Assembly (NCBI GenBank): GCA_024138025.1
Contig: JAMXBD010000094.1
Location: forward strand, 1,612,001-1,676,000
Source: Combretum micranthum
Lineage: Eukaryota > Streptophyta > Magnoliopsida > Myrtales > Combretaceae
DNA length: 64,000 bases
Reading direction: 5' to 3'
Shown: positions 36,608 through 47,999 of the stretch, piece by piece
Numbering within the stretch: the first letter of the stretch is position 1
How the letters are laid out: each line of letters opens with the position of its first letter
Notes under the pieces: generated by a model
The model's database searches: none
Seen by the model: the letters and a program-made list of their open reading frames with translations, nothing else
Told to the model about the DNA's origin: nothing
Translations under genes and position numbers: made by a program

Positions 36608-37581
36608 TGGGATAATTGCAAGTTCACCTCCTAAACTTTTACTTTTGTGCTGATTTATCCCTTAAATTTCCAAAGTGATGTTTTGGACCCCTTAATCTTA
36701 AAAAATCAGCACTGAAAAGTAGTATTTTGGGAGAGAGGATGAAGGATAAATTGCATATAGATGAAAATTTATGAGGTAAATTTGAATATAGATGAAAAGT
36801 TTGAGGAGTGGATCTGCACTATTTTTAGTTTCTCTTAACAGAAAATGTGATGTGTCCTTAACTGATGTGAAAGATAAGTCTACTATTTTTGAAAAAAAAT
36901 ACAAATTCTACAAAGAAAATTACCAAATTAATATCTTTATATTGCATGTTAGAGCATAAATACCATATTTTATATATTTATCGCATATAAGAGTAACGAC
37001 ATAATGACCTACTGCTTCAAACTTTTAAAAAATTGATATCGCATAAGAGAGCAATATCCACTTTAATTCTTTAATCTATTTTCGGTTGGACAGGCCGTAA
37101 TTCTAAATAAAACAAAAGTAGAAGATGTTTAGCACTTAACTTAATATTATCATGATAATTGAAAAGTACAACATGGGTAATGTTACTGTTTATAGTATAG
37201 TAAATGTGCAAAGAAGAAGACATTGAACTTTGAGACTCACTATGCCAACGTAGGCATCGAAAAAAAAAAAAATCAAATTCAACTTGCAGTTTTCAAACGT
37301 CAACATCAAGTGGAAAGGAAAATTTTTACTATTTATACATGTATCACAAGATATATCTGCGATATAAAAAAAATATGTATTGCATCCTCTTTAGACATTA
37401 TAACAATAGTATTTATGTAATTTTTTTTATATAATTTAGATTTGTGTAGTTTTTTTTAAATAATGGTTAACATGTAATAACCTCCCTTAACTGCATACAT
37501 AAATTCAAAACATTACTTTAAAAGTTTAAGGGGTGAATCTATATATATCAAAGTTTAGAAAATGAATTTGCAATTTTTCCT
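36608..37581. mobile_element. GCGATATA-family TIR element, copy 3 (about 0.97 kb)
   Basis: The left end GGGATAATTGCAAGTTCACC and CCTAAACTTT is mirrored at the right end, where the reverse complement reads GGAAAAATTGCAAATTCATT and TCTAAACTTT, giving imperfect TIRs of at least 30 bp. A second inner left edge (36890-36960, ATTACCAAATTAATATC, then ATTGCATGTTAG) matches copy 2 at 13425-13470. TATCGCATA and GATATCGCAT motifs follow. The right inner part (37405-37485) matches the end of copy 2. I could not find a matching 8-10-bp target duplication. No coding region is convincing. MULE affinity is an inference from long TIRs. Confidence 0.55.
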
Positions 37582-37721
37582 TACTTCTTTTTCATCTAGA
37601 GAACCTTATAATATTTATCAGCTTTAATTTTATTTACACATAATATATTTGAACAATTTAAGCGGTAATATTTTCTAAATAAAAAGCTAATAGGATTCTG
37701 TAACATAAAGTTATTATAGGC

Positions 37722-37906
37722 TAGATAAACATACAATCTGCCATGGACTTTAACCACAAAAGACACTGTAAAATGGAAGTCATGAATCGTATAAAATCGA
37801 AGATAATAAATGAATCTAGTAGCATTGGGCATGATTGACACGGGCCTACATAAACCAAATAAACTGATTCTTCTTCATGTGAAAATAATAAGTACAAAAT
37901 GAATAG

Positions 37907-37946
<40 letters not shown>

Positions 37947-38372
37947 TCTTAAGTTCACAAAATTATGACCTTGGTTTTGCAATGTGCTATCTAGAATGAG
38001 GGAAGTTGAGATAATATAATGATAAGTTCTAAGTTGAGATGGTACAATGATGGTTTGAACTTGAGCTTCAATAAAAAGGGATCTGATAACATAGACTCAT
38101 CATGGAAAAGATGAACGTACAATTTATCATGGACTTTAATGACAAAACACATTTCAAAATGGAAATAATATTATATAAAATAGAAACAGTAAATGAATCT
38201 CACACTTGGGCATAATTGAGCCGGGCCTATGTAAACCAAGTAAATTGATTTTTCTTCATGGCAAAATAATAAACGAAGAATGAAAAAATAAATAGACACA
38301 TAAATATTGTTTTTTTTTTTTCAAGAGAAGCACGATTTGCAAAATTATGAGCTCGATTTTGTAATGTACTTG
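37722..38372 (+). repeat. Diverged tandem duplication, two units of about 270 bp offset by 385 bp
   Basis: Unit 1 (37722-37990) and unit 2 (38107-38372) share, in order, ATGGACTTTAA, AATGAATCT, TTGGGCAT, CGGGCCTA, GTAAACCAA, CTTCATG, AAAATAATAA, AAAATTATGA and TTTTGTAATGT-like blocks. Unit 1 carries an (AT)n tract at 37913-37941 that is absent from unit 2. Function is unknown; it is probably part of an unrecognised repeat. Confidence 0.75.
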
Positions 38373-38374
38373 GT

Positions 38375-39040
38375 TAGGGGTGCAAATGAGTTGAACTGAT
38401 ATGGTATAATCTTTAGCTCAGAGTTGATAAGTATACTACTAAGATTGAGCTCAAGCTTGAATTGAATTTCAAAGTTTAAGCATATCTAATTTTAAGCTCA
38501 TGTTTAACTCGTGGCATTACATAAACTCGAGTTTGACTCGATCAAGCTTGTCTACACTTGATTTATAATTTTTTTTTTAAATTATGATAAAAATGATATT
38601 AATATTCAAATTGGATTGAATTCGATTGATATTTATGATTGACTCGAGTTCAATAGAGGTTGATTAAGCTTACAAGCTATTCAATCTAAACATAAGAAGT
38701 TTGAGTTTGATTTGATAAACTATTTGAGTAGTTAAAATTTAGACTTCACTCGACTATCATCAAATTAAATTTGAGTAAAATTTAAGCAAAACTAGAATAA
38801 TTTGTAAACTAGTTTAGCTTGTTTAAGCCCATATGCGTGACATAACTAAAAAATTCATATGCTTATATAATGACCAATTCAAGCCTAAATGAGGCTTGTC
38901 TAAAAATTATGAACTTAAAATTTCTATTTTTTACGTTCAAAAGATTGGTTAAGCCAAATTGGACCTTGTAAAAGTAACTTTTCAAAACTTGTCTTGACTC
39001 GAAACTTTTATTTTTCTACGTAATGACTAGAATAAATTAA
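38375..39040. repeat. hAT-like element remnant, one end visible
   Basis: The left end TAGGGGTGCAAATGAG and following AGCTCAAGCTTGAATTG, CTCGAGTTTGACTCG and GATCAAGCTTG motifs are typical of plant hAT non-autonomous elements. The right end and an 8-bp duplicate of the left flank TACTTGGT were not found, so the element is truncated. Confidence 0.5.
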
Positions 39041-41120
39041 ATCGAGACCTTGTTTGATAGGAAAACCAATCACCTCAGGAACAAATTCAAAAGGAAATGC
39101 AAAATTCTAAATTATCAATTACACATGATCTATACTAGAATTAAGTTCTAACTAAGGCTTTAAAGAAGAGATGTTAAAAAGATCTTTAAACTTATACGGG
39201 TTCGTGAGTTTGTAATCTTATTTGTAGAAATGACAAATACACACACACATACATATATATGCCTTATCTTGCCTTTGGTGTCTCTTATGATATTGTACTC
39301 ACCCATATTGAGTTGATGTATCTTAAACCTAAGTAGATGTATTTAAACTCACTACATTGGGATGGCTTATGCATAAATCAATGACTCGTCCTAAGAAATA
39401 AGCCATTAGATTAATCTATGCAATGCGTACTCCCATATCTTACAAACATTGATGTCAATGTCTCTTAAATGCAAGCACCCCATAAAGGGTTGACATCAGG
39501 TGTAAGAAACTATATAAAATGTGATGAGTTTGGTGGATTATGCATGCTATATAATGGAGAGGCTTATGTGGATGGTAAGAAATGAGGGAAAGCTAGAATA
39601 TCTTGAGCTGAATTAGGAGACCGACCATGTGCTTTCTCTTGACAGCAAGCCTTACCATAATATAAAGTGCGATCCTAACCTCTCCATGTGACATATGAAG
39701 GTTTGGTTCATTGGTCTCCATCTCTCTATAAAGCTACGATGAGAATAAAAACAGTTCAAGTGCACAACAAAACATAGATCAAGAGAGAATCTATAGAAGG
39801 GAATAGATGATATAGATGTCTCTCCACTCTAATTTCATTCATCTCAATACTCTCAATGGTTAGCTTATGGTGATTGTCGTCTAGGAACCGGTCATAGTCT
39901 ATCTTGTAGAAGTACAAACTATAGAGATGTAAGCTGCATTCAACTCAAGGAGTATTTCCTCATACCGTGCTGAATAATCAGTTATACTAGCAAGTTTAAT
40001 TAACAAACATATGTTATGCATAAATTAAGCATGTGGATACCATTGAGAAATTGAATATAGAATGGGTTTGCGCCCCACATAACAATGGTTGGGAAATCAA
40101 TCCATTACATGTAACCTCCAAGTACCTTCACCTCAAGACCAAGTACAAAATCATACAAACAATATTTGAAAATCAATGTGGGTCAAAGGCTCGAATGCAT
40201 GGAGATCCAACTCAAGAGAGCAAGCTTGAGTGAAAAGTTCCATAAAAGAATTGTTTTTAAATCAATTTCCAAAATGAAGGTTCTTTTATAGAGTTAGGTA
40301 ATATAAGTAGATTCCATTCCTTAAGCAATGATAAGTTGGCTCGACTTTTAGCATTAGGCTGCATTTCTTGGTTTAAAGTAGTTCCTAACCTAAGGAGTAA
40401 GACCAATGGTATGTTACCCTAATTGTAGCCATACCCAACATTGCGTGATGTTAACAACCTTCTAATGATGCAAACCTTATGATGTGTGATTCGTTTTATT
40501 AATTTAAGCAGAATGGAGATTAAATTTTTCCAAAGTGACAAAACATTTATTTAACACTCACAGAAATACACTATATGCAACAAACAAGGGATAATCATAT
40601 AATTAAGATATCTAATCAAATTACTAAAAATATCAATCACATGCATAAATCTTAAACCCCTAAACAAATTAATTCATCTATAATATTTATAAAGTGTAAT
40701 AAAAGTACAAGTACAAACATATATAATACTCATAGGAAGAGTACCCACTCTACCATAAGAAAGACTAATCATTATAGTCTTCAGGGAGGTCAAAAGTACT
40801 TTAAACTAAAAATTACACTAATTTTTACCTAAACCCACTATATTTCATGGTTTTGATTAGCTTTGGTAATTTTGCAGTATCTTTCTCATTTTAAATACAA
40901 TTTTCACAATTTATAACCATTTTCATAGGGTTTCAAATGTTCTTTCCAATGGAAGTCTTTAAATTATGAGCCGAACAAAGTTAGATTCGTCTAGGTTTTG
41001 TGTCATCATAAGTTTACAAGTTCTATGATTTCTTTTGATAAAAGTTTTACTATTGTTCTACAGAGGGACGTTTCGGTAATTGGGTTTGAAGCTTAATCTA
41101 ATGCCAAAAGCCAGGGCTAG
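39041..41120. other. Noncoding, LTR-like pieces, no defined element
   Basis: No gene is supported. Bases 39480-39960 contain a TATA-like CTCTATAAAGC (39723-39733) followed by a leader-like stretch, possibly an LTR remnant. The open frame at 40033-40233 (GWEINPLHVTSKYLHLKTKY) matches no family I know. Bases 40500-41100 resemble a gypsy-type LTR (AATTTATAACCATTTTCATAGGG, then TTTCCAATGGAAG in pieces) but have no clear ends. Confidence 0.35.
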
Positions 41121-41759
41121 TGTTAGGGCTTAGAAGATGGGTCTAATAAGGGATGTCATAAGGAGAGTCGACTTGGTAGGCTCGGAATAAGGATCACTAG
41201 ACTAGTTTATTTTGCTACCAACCTTATTCGGTTTTCTTGTGTGTCAAAAGTAGACTTCAAAAGTATTTTCTTAAGTTATTTTGGGCTTTGTTTAATTAAA
41301 ATAAGGCTTATATTGACTAAAATAATTCTTAAGCCCTTTTATATTTAAAATGTACTGTTTTAATAATAATGGACTTCTCTTTATAATATAAATAAACCCC
41401 TCTAGCTCATTTCTAAAGCCTAGCACAACCCACCATTAAAGGAAAGAACGCTTCAATAGTGGCTGTTAGATTGTTTGGATATGATCTCATGGTGATTAAC
41501 CATGCTTAATCTCATCTGTTTGACTAGGCATTATCCAATGGGTGGCATTAGCCTCCACCATCTATAAATAGTAGGCTCCTTTTCTCTTTGGGGGGTCATT
41601 TTGAGTATTGTTAAGATCGAGAGTAATGAAGAAACTCTATCAAAATAACTCTAGAAAGAATTAAAGCAACATGGGTTAATAAAGATCGAATCTATTTAAT
41701 TTGATCTTCTATCATACTCGTGCACTCAAGAAATTGGGTTTGCCTATTCCTTCTCCTAC
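41121..41759 (+). mobile_element. LTR-like left repeat of the Tat-type element, sense +
   Basis: It begins TGTTAGGGCTTAGAAG and is the near reverse complement of 45571-46183. Shared landmarks in order are GTGTGTCAAAAGTAGAC, AAGGCTTATATTGACTAAAA, TTATAATATAAATA, CCCTCTAGCTC, TTGTTTGGATATGAT, TTATCCAATG, GTGGCATTAGCCTCCA and TATAAATAG. It lies upstream of the plus-strand gag remnant, as a 5' LTR should. The 3' limit is set by where the match to the other copy ends. Confidence 0.75.
41535..41581 (+). promoter_or_regulatory. LTR promoter: CCAAT box and TATA box
   Basis: CCAAT at 41535-41539 and CTATAAATAG at 41572-41581 are spaced as in a plant promoter. Both are conserved in the inverted copy (minus strand: CCAAT at 45801-45805, TATAAATAG near 45770-45779), supporting a conserved element promoter. 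Whether it is active is unknown. Confidence 0.6.
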
Positions 41760-42499
41760 GTCTCTCTTTGTAACATTTGTACATGAGTCATTAGTTTATA
41801 ACTTCTCTCAAGTCAATGCCACACTTATTGCTCGTGAGACTCATACGGTTGGGGAGAATGTTGCTCTATGGCTATGAAAACTCCTGTAGTTGATAGTGTA
41901 CTCATGATATGCATTATTCAAGAGAACATCTAGGCTCTCAACCAATTTTTGAATGTCTTCATGCAGTTTCTACCCGGCATAAGCAGAACTACCACTATCG
42001 CATTGTGAAGTACACTTCCCAGGATAACTTTGCCCATACCAGGCATGCAAACAACTAGTATTGTTTTCCCAGGAGTTACTTGACATGAGGCCCTACATGA
42101 TGCTCAACATGAGTAAACCAATGTTCCCACTACTATAAATAAAGGAGGACACCCATAGGAGCCGTTGCAGCCTCTAACTTCAAGAGATCTTATGCCTACT
42201 ATTGCAAGAGGCAATGGTCTATCTTAAGGGATCCTCCTTCTTTGGATGTAATGTGTAGCTTATGATGACCGGCATAGCTGTACCTTACAGCATTACTCCT
42301 ACTCCTTAAGTAGGAGTTAATATGTTATCTACTTCCACATCATATGTGATGAGGAAAGACCTTGAAAAGTACTTAAAATAGTGTAAGCTGCATCTGCTAC
42401 TAGCATCATTAACCTAAGGCTTCCATACTCACAGGATTATGAAGAAATCCTATCCTAAGTACTATACTAGTCCAAAGTTGATCAATTCAATGGAAAATA

Positions 42500-45400
42500 T
42501 GTATTACTAAGGAGCAAGTTCTCGAGTTCATCGAGACTCTCAAAGTTTATAGACTTGATGATGACTTGAAGTTTAAGGAATTTTCTAAATCCTTAACGGA
42601 TAAGGCATACACTCGGTATGTCAATCTCGCCTCTGTCTTGTTGATTCATGGGGGGATTAGGTGTACAATGTTTCTTGAGAAATTCTTTGAAACTCAAGAG
42701 CAAATGACGTTAACTAACATGGGGCATATTAGAGAATGCTTGAAGGAAGATCTTATGGATTACATAGAGTGCTTAAGGGAAATCTCCTTAGCCATCCAAG
42801 ATACGTGTGATGAAAGTGAACTCATCAAAATCTACATCCGGGGTATGTTCACAAAATATGCTGTGCACTTGGAGAATCTATCACTTAAGTCCTTCTTGAT
42901 GTTGATTGAGAATGTGTAAAGGACGGACAATTTAGTTATCGAACAAAGGATTGACCAAAATAAGAAGCGACAACCATTGGTGAGCACTGCTTAAGGTAAG
43001 AGATTCAAGGGTGGTAAGAAACCTAGAAAAAGACGACACATTGAAAGTTCCACCTTTTGCATGTGCTATCAGTAAGTTTCATGCTATACTTGACTACTAG
43101 CTTAAAGACAACGTCATTAGATTGCCCAGGGTTAAGTGAGATCCCATGGCGCAAGAGAAAGGAGATGCAATGTTTTATAGGACTTACAAGATAGTGCGAC
43201 ATCCAATAAAAAATTATTGAACGTTAAGAAGGATCTTTAATGAGAAGGTTCGCAATGGTGAACTTGAACTTGATAACAACAATGTGCATAGGAATCCTCT
43301 TCCCACACATAATAATCAGGGAGCTATTAATGCAATCTCTCATAATCTTTTTACTTCGCAAGAAGTTGACTAACTACAGACTAATAAGCCAATGACACAT
43401 CGCGAGAGGAAACATACACTAGTAGAGGAAAAGAAGTTGATGGACGTTCGAACAACCATACTACTCTAGCTCTACTCAAAACCTCTAAAGTAAGGAATTT
43501 CTTTGATCTCCTCAAATTTAATGAGGAATCTGGGATGGAAGTTACAAACGCACTAGTGCAAATTTCAGAACACCAATACGAGTAATGCAATGTGGTACAA
43601 CATATATGTAAGATGCAAAGGTGCATGAAAAGGCAATAATCTTCACAGAAGATGATATGTGCATTAGCAATCCGAACCACAACCATCCATTGTTCATGGA
43701 CTTAATGGTCATTCCATTAAGAGAACCTTCATTGACGATGGCTCTTCACTCAATGTTATGCCTATGTCAACCTTTAAAGTAGCAAGACTCGATATGAGGA
43801 AGTTGGTTAGACAGCTGATTGACATACACAGCTTCATCGATGTCCCTAATAAGATGATAAGTGTTAAAAGATCCTTATTTTTCACATTACTATCCTCTGA
43901 TATTATATTTATTTTATGTGAATTATTAAAGAAAGGATACTTATTTGGTTAAAATGAATTTAGGGATAAAAGAAGATATTAAGCTTTATGAAGATATTTA
44001 GATGAGTTATGGAGATTTTAATGAAGAAATAGATAAATGGAAGATTTACAATATACATGAGATTTATGCACAGGCTATGTAGAATACTAGTATCGAAGGT
44101 GAAAAGTGACTAGTAAGTGTTTTCAAATTACACAAGAAAGCTACACAAGTCGTGCAACATACTTATGTAAAAGCTAGAGAATGATCAGAAGTATTTTTGA
44201 AAGTACATGATCTCCCTGCATGAGCATGGTTAAGGTCATGTAGACTTAATTTTCCATTGTTTCACCAATTTTAATCCTACATGGTCATCTTACACAGTCA
44301 TGTAGAAAATATTGTACCTTCTCCAATAAATAACGGCCTTTACTCATCTTTTGATATATACTAATTTATTCCTCTAGAGAGAAAAATAGGTGGGTTAAAG
44401 TGGAGAAACACCAGATATTGAAGATTACAAAACATTAGTTTTGAGGGTTGTAATCATGACTCTTTACTATTTTTATTTGTTTATTTATTGTAATCATCTA
44501 TCTATGAAAAAAGAGATCATTATACCTTAGATCCTGAGGAATCCTAACCTTAGTGTAGAAATTAGATTGTTTTGTCAATGGAAATTTATGTTTCTTTGAA
44601 TCTATTCATGTGTTTATTTGTTTCTTGATTTAATATATGCACAATATTAGATCATTGTTTGATTTTATTGATTTGATCAACAGATTGATTGATAAGATAT
44701 ATCTACATGAGTAGTGAAGTTTGAATGTGACTTGGATATATATTGCACGAACTTTATGCATAAAGATTGAATTTTTCTAAGGAATCATGAACTCTAATAC
44801 AATTTTGTATGCATCTAATGACAAAAGACATTTTCACTAGACATATAGGGTTAGAATTCAACTATCTTGAAAGAGAGATTAATGAAATTAAAGATTCTAC
44901 AGCTTAAGAACTTAAATAACCCATTAGCGAATGTTTTTTAAGGGATTAGAAATAGGGTTAGTGGTGAATCAAGATTAGGGTGTGTTTTGTAATCTGACAT
45001 ATTTGGAAGTGTCAACACTCACTTTTGTTAGGGTTAATTAACCAATTAATTAGTTGCTTAGATATATTAAGATCACTCGAATCATATTAGTTATATCATA
45101 GAATTAGGGTAAGTACAAGTAATTATAGGTCGTAATGGAATGATACTTGTGCTAATCCATACTATAACAGATAGGTATGCTTGTCTAGGGTTAATTGTAG
45201 AGTATATACAAGGTTTAATTGGATTTGGATTGATTACGATTAATAATCCACCTATTATAAGACCATAGGTTTCATTAATATGAATTTTAAGGTTGACCCT
45301 ATTCACCGGTCAACAAAATTTCATGTGATAGATGCTTCTATCTCCTATCACCTGTTAGTAGGGAGAAAATGGGTACATGATCTCAATCTCGTCCCTTCAA

Positions 45401-45590
45401 CTCTTATCGACGTATGAAGGAAATTGGAAAGGGAAAGATGTTTACATACCTACTACAAGGAACCCATTTGAGCATGGGGAGTCCTTTTTCATTGAAGCTG
45501 AATTTTATGACAACAATGATAGAGAAGGAGAAACTACAATTGGTAGGCCTACTAGCAAACCACTACCAAAGTTAGAGGAGGAATAGGTAA
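42500..45590 (+). pseudogene. Ty3-gypsy (Tat-like) gag-protease remnant, split by a solo LTR
   Basis: Gag capsid-type sequence runs 42510-42920: FKEFSKSLTDKAYTRYVNLA, FLEKFFETQEQMTL, EDLMDYIECLREISL and IRGMFTKYAVHLENL. A basic stretch (KRFKGGKKPRKRR, about 43000-43040) follows. The protease region at 43700-43854 reads IDDGSSLNVMPMST with catalytic-type DDGSS. It continues after the solo LTR (45258-45586) as TIGFINMNFKV, FHVIDASISYHLLVGRKWVHD and LVPSTL, the pattern of Tat/Athila-type proteases. Removing the solo LTR and one TSD joins DVPNK to TIGF in frame. Reverse transcriptase and integrase are missing because the inverted LTR begins at about 45571. Multiple stops make it dead. Confidence 0.85.
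43855..45257 (+). mobile_element. Solo LTR inserted in the Tat protease, TSD TAAGA
   Basis: It starts TGATAAGTGTTAAAAG and ends CCACCTATTA, apparently a CA-to-TA decay of the terminal base pair. TAAGA flanks it at 43850-43854 and 45258-45262. The protease frame is restored exactly on removal, which fixes the borders independently of the TSD. The superfamily cannot be told from the LTR alone; sense is inferred from the TG start. Confidence 0.8.
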
Positions 45591-46183
45591 ACTCTTTTTC
45601 TCGAGTGGGCGAATGTGATAGAAGATCAAATCAAATAGATCCAATCATTCTTGACTCATTCTTCATAAAGTAGTTGCTTTGATTCTTTTGAGTTATTTCA
45701 GTAGAGTTTCCACATTGCTGTCGATCTTAGCTACGCATAAAATGACCCTAAAAGAGAAGAGAAGCCACCTATTTATAAATGATGGAGGCTAATGCCACTC
45801 ATTGGATAACACTTGATCAAATGGACGAGATCGAGCATCATTGATCACTGTTAAATCATATCCAAACAATCCAAAGGCTGCTATTGAAGCCTTATTTTCT
45901 TTAATGTTAGGCTAAGCTTTTGAGCTAGAGGGTTCTATTTATATTATAAAGAGAATCCCATTATTATTAAAATAACCAATTAAATATGAAAGGGATTAAG
46001 GCCTATTTTAGTCAATATAAGCCTTATTTAATCAAATCAAGCCTAAAATAACCCTATAAGATATTTTTGTAGTCTACTTTTGACACACAGGCGGAATAAA
46101 TTGGTTTAGAGATCTCTGTTCTAAGCCTATCAAGTTGAATCTCCCTACGACGTCCTTGTTAGACCTATTTTTGGGCCCTGACA
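45571..46183 (-). mobile_element. LTR-like right repeat of the Tat-type element, inverted
   Basis: On the minus strand it starts TGTCAGGGCCCAAAAATAG at 46183 and runs to about 45571, inside the codons for the protease-end motif PKLEEE. It is the reverse complement of 41121-41759 at roughly 80 percent by eye, including CCAAT and TATA boxes. A normal LTR element would have the second LTR in direct orientation and after pol, so this copy is either a separate opposite-strand insertion or the product of an inversion. Confidence 0.75.
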
Positions 46184-46915
46184 TTAGTCCAAAAGACATG
46201 TTCTTGGTATTAAATTAGGCTATAGCCCAATTATCGACATGTCCCTCTACATGTCCTAGTATACTTGACATCAAAGAACTATGGGTAAGTTCCTTATATT
46301 ATATAAGATACTTATATTATCGTTTATTTTCTTGTTTCTACTAGCATAAAATATCACCCAGTGTCATTTCCACCAAGCTTTGCATGGCACTTCCAATGTT
46401 TGTGATTTCTTTTGTTAATTGATTAATTAAACAAAATGAAAACTTTAGAATTAACTTAAATTTCAAAGGAGGTCTTAGCATTAATATAAAGAAGGATTAG
46501 TGGTGTTATTCTTTCAAGAGTTTCTTCAAAAATGTGGCGATATGATAAAATTTAAGTTGCTATTATATCAAGAACTCCTCTTATGAATTACTTCCACTAA
46601 AATATGGCTCAACTTTTTGAAGTTTTCTTCCTCCACGTTCTCATAGATTTCAGCCTTCAAATTGATGAAAGGAAAATAAGTTTCTTTATAAATCTATCTA
46701 TTGTTAATTTAGTCGATGATTTCATACTATATTCATAGATGATTTTCATGATCATGATGTTTAAACAAAGAATTTTAAAGAAGCATGAATATAACCTTGA
46801 TATTTGTTCCTTACACTTATTCCTATAAATTCTTACATTTGACCACTAAATAAATATAACAATTGATATATTAAGTATTTCAGTGATGCAATCATGATTG
46901 GATATGTATTGAGCC
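46184..46915. other. Noncoding, AT-rich
   Basis: No gene or defined element is seen between the inverted LTR and the hAT-like element. Confidence 0.5.
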
Positions 46916-47999
46916 ATTAAATGTAAGGTTGTTCATTGAACTAAACTAAACCTCACCTTACCTCAGAAATGCATTTCTTTTATATTTTGATGTTTAGGAA
47001 GAGTTTAAATGGTTATGGTTCAGTTCGAAGGGTTGAATCGAACTAAACCATTTAGACTTGAATCGAACCACTTCACCTTAAACGAAAAAAAAAAAACCAT
47101 TTTATTAACTTATAGCTTTAAACATTAGATATTAGGGTTAAATGTGACATTTCACTCTAATATTACGGTATGTATGTAGTATGTTAGAAGAGATATGAAA
47201 TGAATTGCTATTATGAATTGTAATACCATTCTCGCATTTAGGTACATCTTTGAAAGGAAATTGAGTAAGATTTCAATTTATAGATTTGTTAAGAGAAATT
47301 GTGATTCAATTCCAATTTATGAAAATATATTTATATTTTTAACCAGTATTAATGTCATTTACAAATATAAATGTTGTATATATATATATTGTAATATATA
47401 TTTTATATAATATACCATTAAATGTATCATATATTTAATAATATTAAACAACCAATCTTTTACTTGTCTCAAAAACTATAAAAATAATAAAAGTTTTTAA
47501 TACCCTGTGCATCTCTTTAACATACTAATTGCTTTTTCTATAAATCTTTTCCTAAAATAACAGAACAAATTTTCATTAATCATGATGTCCTTTATTATTA
47601 TTTTCAAAATCTTTACAGTTATCCTATTTTATTCATTAATTTTAAAACCTTCCTAAAACTATAGAAAATATTTTCATAAATTTTATTGTTCCTTATTATT
47701 ATTATTATTTTCAAAACTTTCACAGTATATTTTCCTATTTTATTAATTTTACATTCTTCCTAGAATTAACAAACATGCATCAAATTAAAATAAAGCGGTA
47801 TAATAGAGTTCAAAATATGTACAATCATTTAATTAATATAATGGAAATTTAAATACGTTATACGAAAAAATTATTATAAATAAACATGGAATTAACACAT
47901 TAGAATGATTTTCTTAGTTAGTATTATAGATTTATTAAGAATATATGTTACTTTAAGTTCAAATTGAAAAATATTTTTAGGATGATATGATATGCAATA

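Noticed and set aside
40033..40233. Open frame of 66 codons between repeats
   Set aside because: It is not recognisable, has no continuation in other frames that I trust, and lies in LTR-like debris.
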